From: Streptomyces sp. A3M-1-3
GTDB lineage: Bacteria; Actinomycetota; Actinomycetes; Streptomycetales; Streptomycetaceae
Length of the DNA stretch: 64,000 nucleotides
Direction of reading: 5' to 3'
Assembly (NCBI RefSeq): GCF_024213665.1
Contig: NZ_JANAVP010000036.1
Coordinates: 1 to 64,000, forward strand
In this document: positions 52,685-60,406 of the stretch, piece after piece
How the letters are laid out: each line of letters begins with the position of its first letter
Numbering within the stretch: the first letter of the stretch is position 1
Made by a program: the position numbers and the translations under genes
Notes under the pieces: generated by a model
What the model saw: only the letters and a program-made list of their open reading frames with translations
Database searches by the model: none
Told to the model about the DNA's origin: nothing

Positions 52685-53650
52685 ATGCCCGAAACCCGCG
52701 ACCACTCCGACCTGCGCATCGGCGTCCTGTTCGGCGGCGACTCGCCTGAGCGGCCCGGCTCCGTCGCCTCGGCCGAGGCAGCCTGTAAGGCCCTGACCGT
52801 GCAGGGACTCACCGCGGAGCTGATCGACCTGACCGGCCTGGATCTAACTGCCCTGAAGGAACGGATCGACGTGGCGCTCCTCGCCTCCCACGGCCTGGGT
52901 GGGGAGGACGGCAAGATTCAGGGCGCGCTCGAAACGCTCGGTATCCCCTACACCGGCTCGGGGGTGAAGGCCTCCGCCATCGGGATGCACAAGCCGACGT
53001 TCAAGACCGCGGTGCGTGCCGCGGTGATCGACACTCCGCAGTGGCTGGAGATCCACCCCACCCACTCCACAGCTACCACCGTCTCATCCGTGGCGATGTC
53101 ACTCGGCTTTCCTGTCTTCCTCAAGCCCGCCTCCGGTGGCGGCAGCCTGGAAGCCGGGATCGCCCGAAACGAGTCCGAGCTGACCGTGCTGCTGGAGGAG
53201 AACCGGGAGCAGCCGTACACGGAGTTCATCGTCGAGGAGTTCATCCCAGGCACCCCGGCCACCATCGGCGTGCTGGAGATCGACGGCAAGCTGACCACTC
53301 TCCCGATCCACACCGTGGAGACCGATCGCGAGTTCTACGACTACGAGGCCAAGCACGACCTGTCCCAGCGCCGCGAAACCTGCCCAGCTGACCTGCGGGA
53401 CCTGACGGCGACGCAGATGAGCCGGATCGCGCTGCGTGTCCACCGCCTGGTCGGTGCGCACGGCGTCTCCCGCGTCGACTTCCTGGTAGCTCCCAGCGGC
53501 CGCACTCCAGTCCTGGAGATCAACACCGTGCCGGGACTGTCCGAGCTGGGAAACCTCGCCACGATGGCGCGGGCGGCCGACATCTCGTACGAGGAGCTGA
53601 TCGTGCACGTGTTGGACACGGCGTTCACGAAGCCCACGTACGTGCCGTAG
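52685..53650 (+). CDS. D-Ala-D-Ala-ligase-like ATP-grasp enzyme, altered substrate site
   Basis: A 321-residue ATP-grasp ligase of the Ddl group. ATP- and metal-binding residues are kept: Lys147 in KPASGGGS, EEFIPG, and the Arg, Asp, Glu and Asn of SRVDFLV and LEINTVPG. HGLGGEDGKIQGALE and IPYTGSGV are classic Ddl blocks. The residues that choose the amino acids differ. Against E. coli DdlB, Tyr216 is His224 in FYDYEAKH, Ser150 is Gly153, and Ser281-Leu282 are Gly289-Asn290; Glu15 is kept as Glu22. A standard D-Ala-D-Ala product is therefore doubtful. The start ATG at 52685 follows GAGGGAG. The C39-like gene follows 14 bases after it. Confidence 0.88.
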   Translation: MPETRDHSDLRIGVLFGGDSPERPGSVASAEAACKALTVQGLTAELIDLTGLDLTALKERIDVALLASHGLGGEDGKIQGALETLGIPYTGSGVKASAIGMHKPTFKTAVRAAVIDTPQWLEIHPTHSTATTVSSVAMSLGFPVFLKPASGGGSLEAGIARNESELTVLLEENREQPYTEFIVEEFIPGTPATIGVLEIDGKLTTLPIHTVETDREFYDYEAKHDLSQRRETCPADLRDLTATQMSRIALRVHRLVGAHGVSRVDFLVAPSGRTPVLEINTVPGLSELGNLATMARAADISYEELIVHVLDTAFTKPTYVP

Positions 53651-53664
53651 CAGACTGTGGGGTC

Positions 53665-54306
53665 ATGACTGGCTCCACGACCACGCACTGTGTCCCGTAC
53701 TACTCGCAGTGGGAATCCGCCGACCTGGTGCCCGAGTTCATCACGGGCGCCCGGTCGGCGGCCGGCGATCCGCTCTGGCAGAAGTCCGGTGCCGACAGCC
53801 GAGAGGAGTACGCGTTCTGGGCGCCGCGCATGTGCGGCATGGCCTGCCTGCGAATGGCTCTGGACTTCTGGGGCCATCCGGTGCCTCCCTCGGTGCCGCT
53901 GCTTCGGGAAGCCCTCGACGCCGGTGCCTACGTACGTACCGGTGAGACGACAGTGAAGGGCCTGATCTACGCGCCGTTCGCCGACTGGGTCACCAGCCGC
54001 TGGAACCTGCGCGCCGCAGCGCGGCCAGAGCTGGCGGCCGAGGAGATCGACGCCGAGGTCGCGCGCGGGAATCTGCTGCTGCTGTCCGTCCACAAGACGA
54101 TCCGCACCCTCGACCCGGCACCGGCCGGGCGCGGCGGGCACCTCGTGCTCGCCGTCGGCTCGGGCTCCGACGGCGTCGTGCTGCACAACCCATCCGGCCT
54201 GCCCGGACAGTCCCAGGAGTTCCACACCGTGCCCTGGACGGACCTCGACCGGTTCTACGCCGGCCGCGGCGTCGTCCTGGGCACCACCGCGCAAGGAGCC
54301 TCATGA
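53665..54306 (+). CDS. C39-like cysteine-peptidase-fold protein
   Basis: A 213-residue protein with the papain-like pattern of C39_2-type peptidases: VPYYSQW near the start, the probable nucleophile Cys57 in RMCGMACLRMAL, His159 in GGHLVLAVG, and Asn175 in LHNPSG. It has no signal peptide, so it should act in the cytosol. It could cleave or transfer peptides, or form an amide rather than break one. It overlaps the MurF-like gene by four bases (ATGA), which ties its amount to that enzyme. Confidence 0.75.
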   Translation: MTGSTTTHCVPYYSQWESADLVPEFITGARSAAGDPLWQKSGADSREEYAFWAPRMCGMACLRMALDFWGHPVPPSVPLLREALDAGAYVRTGETTVKGLIYAPFADWVTSRWNLRAAARPELAAEEIDAEVARGNLLLLSVHKTIRTLDPAPAGRGGHLVLAVGSGSDGVVLHNPSGLPGQSQEFHTVPWTDLDRFYAGRGVVLGTTAQGAS

Positions 54307-55694
54307 TTCCCCTGACCCTCGCAGACATCGCCCAGGTCACCCGTGGCCAACTGCACAACCTCCCCGACGCCAACGCCCTGGTCGCCGGCCCCATCTCGTT
54401 CGACTCCCGGGACATCGCCGCCGACGGCCTGTTCGCGTGTCTCAAGGGCCGCACCCTCGACGGCCACGACTTCGCCGTCCAGGCCGTCGCCAACGGTGCG
54501 AAGGCCGTCCTCGCCGACCGGCCGGTCGACGCACCCGCGATCATCGTCTCCGACGTACTCGAGGCGATGGGCCACATCGCCAGCACCGTCGCCGAGGAGT
54601 ACACCGGCACAGTCATCGCGGTCACCGGCTCGGCGGGCAAGACCACCACCAAGGACGTCCTCGAAAACATCCTCGCCCTCGACGGCCCGACAGTCGCCAA
54701 CGCCAAGTCCTTCAACAATGAGATCGGCTTCCCTGTCACCGTCTCCCGCGTGATGCCCACCAGCCGCTACCTCCTGCTGGAGATGGGCGCCCGCGGCAAA
54801 GGCCACATCGCATCCCTGTGCCAGATGGTCCGCCCCCGCATCGCCACCGTCCTCGGCGTCGGCTCGGCGCACCTCGGCGAGTTCGGCAGCAAGCAGGCCA
54901 TCGCTGACGCCAAGGCCGAGATCATCCACACACTTCCTGAGCACGGTGTCGCCGTCCTCAACACCGACGACCCGCTGGTTGCGCCCATGGTCCGCCAGAC
55001 CGTTGCCCGCGTCCTCACCTTCGGCACCACCGGCGCCTGCGATGTGCGGGCGGACGACATCAACGTCAGCCCCGATAGCCACCCCACCTTCGCTCTGAAG
55101 CACATCGACCGGGAGGCACACGTGACGCTCGGCCACATCTACGGCCGCCACAACGTTATGAACGCCCTCGCCGCGGCCGCCACAGCCATCGCCGCAGGGG
55201 TCCCCTTCGACCGCATTGCCCAGGGACTCGAAACCGCCGAGCTGTCCTCCGGTGGACGCATGGAGGTCACCAGGCGCGCCCACGACGGCGTCACCATCAT
55301 CAACGACGCCTTCAACGCCAGCCCGGAATCCGTCCTCGCCGCATTGGAAGCCCTCGCCGACATCGCCGGGCCCGAGCGCCGCCGCATCGCCGTCCTGGGA
55401 GAGATGGCCGAACTCGGCGACGAAGCACTCGACTGGCACGACAAGGTCGCCCACAAGGTCGTCGTCACCGGCGTCCACCGCACGATCGGCGTCGGCGGAC
55501 ACCATGCCCAGCACATGATCAACGCAATCCGGAGCAGTGGCTTGGACGCCACCAGCGCCGCCCTGGCCACCGGTCTTGCCGGACATGTCAACGCCCAGCT
55601 CCAGCCTGGGGACGTCGTCCTCGTCAAGGGAGCGAACGCGCTCGGATTGGAATCCGTCGCTCGCGAACTTGCCGCCATGACGCCCCCAGTCTGA
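54303..55694 (+). CDS. MurF-like Mur ligase (second copy type)
   Basis: A 463-residue, full-length Mur ligase. The N-terminal substrate domain is MurF-type (FDSRDIAADGLFACLKG, DGHDFAVQAVANGA). The ATPase domain has the P-loop GSAGKTTTKD with Lys113, and AHLGEFGS. The C-terminal part has NDAFNASPESVLAALEAL, LGEMAELGDEAL and VLVKGANALGLE. True MurF joins D-Ala-D-Ala to the UDP-MurNAc-tripeptide; the housekeeping copy belongs in the division/cell-wall cluster, not here. Paired with the Ddl-like gene it should attach an unusual dipeptide to a nucleotide-sugar peptide or another carboxylate. It starts inside the C39-like gene's stop. Confidence 0.88.
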   Translation: MIPLTLADIAQVTRGQLHNLPDANALVAGPISFDSRDIAADGLFACLKGRTLDGHDFAVQAVANGAKAVLADRPVDAPAIIVSDVLEAMGHIASTVAEEYTGTVIAVTGSAGKTTTKDVLENILALDGPTVANAKSFNNEIGFPVTVSRVMPTSRYLLLEMGARGKGHIASLCQMVRPRIATVLGVGSAHLGEFGSKQAIADAKAEIIHTLPEHGVAVLNTDDPLVAPMVRQTVARVLTFGTTGACDVRADDINVSPDSHPTFALKHIDREAHVTLGHIYGRHNVMNALAAAATAIAAGVPFDRIAQGLETAELSSGGRMEVTRRAHDGVTIINDAFNASPESVLAALEALADIAGPERRRIAVLGEMAELGDEALDWHDKVAHKVVVTGVHRTIGVGGHHAQHMINAIRSSGLDATSAALATGLAGHVNAQLQPGDVVLVKGANALGLESVARELAAMTPPV

Positions 55695-56141
55695 AGCGGA
55701 CTCTGCGGGTCGTGGGGGATTTCATCCTGGGACCTGCGCCCGCTGGCCGCTCTCGCCGGGAGCGACCTTCCAAGGCCCGACGTCCTCATGGTCCGCGCCG
55801 GTCTGCTGGTCGGCGTCGACACTGTTGAAGCCGCCGACCTCCTCGCCGAACGATGGCGGCCGTCCGCGATATGGGGCATGAGCCCCTTCGGCGGGAGCAC
55901 GGCGGAACCTGTGTGGGAGACATTCGACCCCCGGATTTTCGTACAGGACACACAGCAGTGGACTTCGGTGCAGGCTGCTTTCCGGGTCGCCTACCACCTC
56001 CCGGCAGTGGACGCCGTCGCGGTCGGTACGGACAACCTCGACCACCTGCGGGAGTTGCAGGAATCCTTGGAATACGAGGTTGACGAGGCGACCGTCAGCC
56101 AATACCGGCGCCTGCTGCGAGACCGCCGTCAGGTGGACTGA
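55695..56141 (+). pseudogene. Truncated aldo/keto reductase, C-terminal part
   Basis: Directly after the MurF-like stop, in the same frame, the sequence reads on as WGISSWDLRPLAAL, then DVLMVRAGLLVGVD, and ends AVGTDNLDHLRELQ and VSQYRRLLRDR. This is the C-terminal third to half of an aldo/keto reductase, but the N-terminal half with the catalytic Asp-Tyr-Lys-His set is missing. The first ATG is at 55788 (117 codons), well inside the domain. I read it as the remnant of a gene that lost its 5' part by deletion. The last 13 bases overlap the convergent kinase pseudogene. Confidence 0.65.
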
Positions 56142-56987
56142 AGCTCGGCGACGAGTCGCGCCGCTTCCTTCCGGGCGGGCTCCAGCCGGGGGTCTGCCTC
56201 GTGCGCGTGCGGCCCCACGACCTTCGCGCAGAAGAACAGCGCCATCAGCCGGCCGGGCCTGCTTTCAAGGTCCGGTCGGCGCTCGTGCCATACGCGTTCC
56301 GCCAGAGCGGGGACGGCGAGGGAATTCCCCCACAACGTTGCCGCGTCCAGCCCGCGCGGCGCCATCCCCCAGTCCTCCCAGTCGATCACGCAGAACTCCG
56401 GACCGGTCACGTTCGCCCACGCCAGATCCGCATGCGCCACTGTCCACTCGCCAACAGTGGTATCGGTGACCTCGGGGAAAACCTTCCGAATGGTCGCGGT
56501 CACCAGATCCTGCGTGATGGTGTCGGTGTCCGGCGTGGCGATGCGGGGCGTGTGCTGCGCCGAGGGCATCCAGCGAGGCCTTCAGCGCGGCCCACCACGT
56601 GTCCGGCAACCGGGGATCGTTCATCACGAGAGCGGCTTGCCCGACAGGCGGAGCGGTGACCAGCTCCATCTCATCCGCCCGCCACATCACCAGCTCGTCC
56701 CGGTCACGCCAGGCAACTCCCGCGTACCACTCCGGCATGGCAACGCCACGCAGGACGGCAGCCGCCTCCGGCCCGTTCCAGCCCTGGGCGCCGATCCTCT
56801 CGAACCCCCGCCGCTCGACCCTCACCCAGGTGTCACGGTCAGTCCGTCCTCCGACCGACCGGCGCTTTCGAACCACCGTCTCCCGGTCGAGGCGCACCTG
56901 AAGGGACCGCTCCACACCGTCGAGCACGTCATCGACCGGTTCAACCCGCAGATCAACAGCACGAGCAGCAGGCACAGACAGCGTCAT
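56129..56987 (-). pseudogene. Frameshifted APH-fold phosphotransferase
   Basis: Two overlapping frames together give one kinase. The 5' frame starts at the ATG at 56987 (MTLSVPAARAVDLRVEP) and runs to about 56555, ending ASLDALGAAH. The 3' frame continues as TPRIATPDTDTITQDL and contains the catalytic loop HADLAWANV and the metal motif IDWEDWG. The shift is one base extra or two lost, near GCAGCACACGCCCC. Neither half alone would make a working enzyme. A sequencing error is possible; if real, the gene is dead. Both this and its neighbour being broken suggests decay at the right edge of the accessory block. Confidence 0.7.
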
Positions 56988-57086
56988 ACGTGGACGGTAG
57001 CAAGCCGTCGCCCCTCCACACGGACGATCCAGCCACACGCCCTACCTGCATACCATCGCGCCCCGCCTCCAGCACTGGAATGCGCC

Positions 57087-59372
57087 TCAGACCCGGTCCG
57101 GGGCCAGCCGCTCGAACTCCCCGTAGCGCGGCTGCGGGTGGAGCGTCGCCGTCGTGGGGGCCGGGGCCGGGTGGCGCTCCGGCAGTGGGACGAACGGCGG
57201 CAGGTCTTCCGTCTGGCCCAGGAAGACCCGGCGTACCACCCGCTCCGCCGCGTGCCCGTCGTCGTACGGGCAGAAGCGCGCCCGGAAGGCGGCCCGCAGT
57301 TGGGCCGAGCGGGAGCCCCGCCAGTGGCCGCTGGTGAAGATGTCGATCAGCTCGTCCTCGGTGCGGGCGACCGCGCCGGGCGGGCAGGTGCGCAGATCGA
57401 AGTAGGTGCCGCGGGCCGCCTCGTACGCCTCCCAGTCGTCGGCGTGGATCACGATCGGGCGGTCGAGGTTGGCGTAGTCGAACATCAGCGACGAATAGTC
57501 GGTGACCAGCACGTCCGAGGCGAGGCAGAGCGACTCGACGGACGGGTGCTCCGACACGTCGATCAGCCGGGGTGAGCCGCCCTGGGACAGCGGCGTGTCG
57601 TACGCCGGGTGGGCGCGGGTGAGGATGACGAAACGGGGGCCGAGGTCGCGCAGTACCCGTTCGAAGTCCAGGAAGCGGGGCTGGCTGCGCCGGTAGTCGC
57701 GGTGCGTCGGCGCGTACAGGACGGCCGTGCAGCCGGGCGGGATGCCGAGCGATTCGCGGAGCCGGCCGACGTCGGAGGCGGTGGCCCGCTGGAAGATGTC
57801 GTTGCGCGGATGGCCGTACTCCAGCGTCGTGTAGCCGGAGGGCAGGGCCTTCTCCCAGACGAGCGTGGCGTGGCGGTTGGCGGAGAGCAGGTAGTCCCAG
57901 CGGTCGATGTTCCGCAGCAGGCCGGTGAAGTCGGGGGTCGGCGCGGCCGCCGGTCGGTCCTGGAGGTCGAGGCCCACGCGCTTGAGCGGGGTGCCGTGCT
58001 GGGTCTGCAGGAGGATCTGGCCCGGCCGCTTGAGCAGCTTCTCGCCGCAACCGACGTCGTCGACCAGGTACTTGGCGCGGGCGAGGGCGGTCCGGTGGGC
58101 GGCCGAGCCGGGGCGCAGCCGGGCCGTCGCGCTGGGGACGGTGTGGGCGTACGCGGCCGGGGTGATCCACGCGGTGCGGATGTGCGGGGCGAGTTCGCGC
58201 ACCTTCTCCTCGATCGCGGCCGGGTTGCACGCGTAGCCGCGGCTCCCGTACGCGCAGAACACCGCGTAGTCCTCGCGCAGGGGCAGCCGCAGCTGGATCC
58301 GGTAGTGCAGCCGCAACAGGGCAGTGCGCAGGACGCGCAGGCCGGCCCGCGTCTGCCGCAGCGCGCGCGCCTTGAGGGTGCGCGCGGCGGCGAGCAGGCG
58401 GTACGTACGGTGGCTGCCGAGGCGCACCAGGCCGTGCCGCAGGCGGGCGGTGGCGGTGACGTCCGCGCCGGGGGCGCGGTAGCGGCGGTAGTGGGCGCGG
58501 GCCCGGCGGAAGAACTCGGGGCGCGTGCCGCGCGGCAGCCGGCCGCGCGCGGTGAACAGCTTCGTGAAGTGGTCGGTCATCCGGCGGAAGACCACCGGGC
58601 GCCAGTCCGCCAGCCCCGGGCGGGCTTCGATGAAGGCGAACACCCGGTCGTACTGGTCGAAGACGTCGAAGTGGCGGCGGCTGGTGGTGGACAGGATGCT
58701 GCCCGTGCGCCGCTGGCGGTAGTGCACGCACACGCGGTCGAGGACGGCGATCGACTCGGCGGTCATCAGCGCCGGGTAGGTCCAGGGCGTGTCCTCGTAG
58801 TACCCGGCCGGGAAGGTGAGGCCTTCGCGCTCGACGAACTCACGGCTGTATGCCTTGTTCCAGACGACCATCAGGACGCCCAGCAGGCCGGGGCGGTCGG
58901 TGAGCTTGAAGGCGGCCGGGCCGTCCTCGGTGAGGCGGTCCGCGAGCTGGTTGCGGACCACGTCGCCGGACCAGTACGTACGGGCGTAGTCGTAGACCAG
59001 GACGTCCGGGCAGCCGGTCTCCTTGAGGCGGTCGGCGATGGCCTGGAGGGCGCCGGGGACGAGGGTGTCGTCGCTGTCGAGGAAGATCAGGTAGTCGCCG
59101 GTGGCCCGCGCCAGACCGGCGTTGCGGGCGGGGCCGAGGCCGATGTTCCGGGGCAGGTGGAGGGCGGTGACCCGGGGGTCGCGGGCCGCGTACTCGTCGA
59201 TGATCGAACCGCTGGCGTCCGGTGAACAGTCGTCCACCGCGATCAGTTCCAGGTCCGTACAGGACTGGGACAGCACGGAATCCAGGCTTTCCTGGAGATA
59301 CGCCTGAACCTTGTACGCGGGCACGATGACGCTGAACCGGGGCAAAGCACATCCATGGGTCGGCGTGGGCAT
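57087..59372 (-). CDS. GT2 plus CDP-glycerol-transferase polymerase
   Basis: A 761-residue protein closest to the one at 37252. The GT2 domain has SVIVPAYKVQAYLQESLDSV, VDDCSPDASG and FLDSDDTLV. The polymerase domain has TQHGTPLKRVG, VLYAPTHRDY and TDYSSLMFDYANLDRP. A 40-residue Pro-rich tail follows. The ATG at 59372 is chosen; a TTG four codons earlier is unlikely. It lies on the other side of the accessory block from its relatives and points the other way. It is preceded by a terminator hairpin belonging to the importer operon. Confidence 0.9.
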   Translation of the reverse strand: MPTPTHGCALPRFSVIVPAYKVQAYLQESLDSVLSQSCTDLELIAVDDCSPDASGSIIDEYAARDPRVTALHLPRNIGLGPARNAGLARATGDYLIFLDSDDTLVPGALQAIADRLKETGCPDVLVYDYARTYWSGDVVRNQLADRLTEDGPAAFKLTDRPGLLGVLMVVWNKAYSREFVEREGLTFPAGYYEDTPWTYPALMTAESIAVLDRVCVHYRQRRTGSILSTTSRRHFDVFDQYDRVFAFIEARPGLADWRPVVFRRMTDHFTKLFTARGRLPRGTRPEFFRRARAHYRRYRAPGADVTATARLRHGLVRLGSHRTYRLLAAARTLKARALRQTRAGLRVLRTALLRLHYRIQLRLPLREDYAVFCAYGSRGYACNPAAIEEKVRELAPHIRTAWITPAAYAHTVPSATARLRPGSAAHRTALARAKYLVDDVGCGEKLLKRPGQILLQTQHGTPLKRVGLDLQDRPAAAPTPDFTGLLRNIDRWDYLLSANRHATLVWEKALPSGYTTLEYGHPRNDIFQRATASDVGRLRESLGIPPGCTAVLYAPTHRDYRRSQPRFLDFERVLRDLGPRFVILTRAHPAYDTPLSQGGSPRLIDVSEHPSVESLCLASDVLVTDYSSLMFDYANLDRPIVIHADDWEAYEAARGTYFDLRTCPPGAVARTEDELIDIFTSGHWRGSRSAQLRAAFRARFCPYDDGHAAERVVRRVFLGQTEDLPPFVPLPERHPAPAPTTATLHPQPRYGEFERLAPDRV

Positions 59373-59449
59373 ATTGCCCAGCAACTGCCGATGGAGTGAT
59401 CCGGTTACGCCAGACGTGGCATCCGGGGGACTTCGGGGGGACGAACGGC

Positions 59450-59487
59450 GGAGGACGGCCCGGTTAATGCACGATGGACCGTCCTCC
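59450..59487 (-). terminator. Terminator of the sugar importer operon
   Basis: GGAGGACGG at 59450-59458 pairs with CCGTCCTCC at 59479-59487 around a 20-base loop, 17 bases after the stop of the last importer gene. It separates that operon from the polymerase gene further along the same strand. Confidence 0.65.
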
Positions 59488-59503
59488 TCCGTTTGTCGTT
59501 CCG

Positions 59504-60406
59504 CTACTTCACGGCGCCCGCCATCACGCCGGAGACGAACTGCCTCTGGAACGCGAAGAAGACGACGAGCGGGATCACCATCGAGACGAAGGCGCCCGGC
59601 GCCAGCACATCGATGTTGTTGCCGAACTGCCGGACCTGCTGCTGGAGAGCGACCGTGATGGGCGGGCTATCGGCGTCGGCGAAGATCAGCGCGACCAGCA
59701 TGTCGTTCCAGACCCACAGGAACTGGAAGATGCCGAGCGAGGCGATCGCCGGGCCGCCGAGCGGCATGACCACCCGGGTGAACAGCCGGATCTCATTGGC
59801 GCCGTCGAGCCGGGCAGCCTCCAGCAACTCCCGCGGGATCTCCGCGAAGAAGTTGCGCAGGAGGAAGATCGCGAAGGGCAGGCCGAAGGCGACATGGAAG
59901 AGCACCACGCCGAGGGTGGTCCCGAAGATGCCGAGTTTGCCGAAGAGTTCGGCGACCGGGACGAGCGCGACCTGCACGGGAACCACGAGCAGGGCGACGA
60001 CGAGCAGGAACCACCAGTCGCGGCCCGGGAACTCCATCCACGCGAAGGCGTAGCCGGCGAGCGAGCCGATCACGACGACCAGGACCGTCGCCGGGACGGT
60101 GATCAGCACCGTACTCAGCAGGGAGTCCATGACGACTTCGTTGTCGAACAGCTTGGAGTAGTTCTCCCAGGTGATCTGGGCGGGAGTGGTGAAGACCTGC
60201 CACCAGCCGCTGGCGCTGATGTCGGCGGGCGAGCGCAGCGAGGAGAGGAGCAGGCCGATCGTCGGCATCAGCCAGAACAGGCCGACGAGGATCAGGAAGA
60301 CCCGCATCACGCCACCGCCCGTGCGGGCCGCTATGCGCGTGGCGAGGGGCTGCTTGGCCTTCACCGTCTCGGTGGCGCTCGTCGCCGGGGTTCTGGGGGC
60401 GCTCAT
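59504..60406 (-). CDS. Sugar ABC importer permease (MalG type)
   Basis: A 300-residue CUT1-type permease with six membrane helices. The EAA loop reads EAARLDGANEIRLFTRVVMPLGGP (split here as EAARLDGANE and MPLGGP), the contact site for the ATPase. It overlaps the first permease gene by four bases (ATGA). No ATPase gene is in the operon; a shared MsiK-type ATPase encoded elsewhere serves such importers in Streptomyces. Confidence 0.93.
   Translation of the reverse strand: MSAPRTPATSATETVKAKQPLATRIAARTGGGVMRVFLILVGLFWLMPTIGLLLSSLRSPADISASGWWQVFTTPAQITWENYSKLFDNEVVMDSLLSTVLITVPATVLVVVIGSLAGYAFAWMEFPGRDWWFLLVVALLVVPVQVALVPVAELFGKLGIFGTTLGVVLFHVAFGLPFAIFLLRNFFAEIPRELLEAARLDGANEIRLFTRVVMPLGGPAIASLGIFQFLWVWNDMLVALIFADADSPPITVALQQQVRQFGNNIDVLAPGAFVSMVIPLVVFFAFQRQFVSGVMAGAVK

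Noticed and set aside
52685..53650. Graspetide-type ATP-grasp peptide macrocyclase
   Set aside because: The block order and motifs are those of D-Ala-D-Ala ligases, not of the graspetide ligases, and no acidic-core precursor peptide is nearby.
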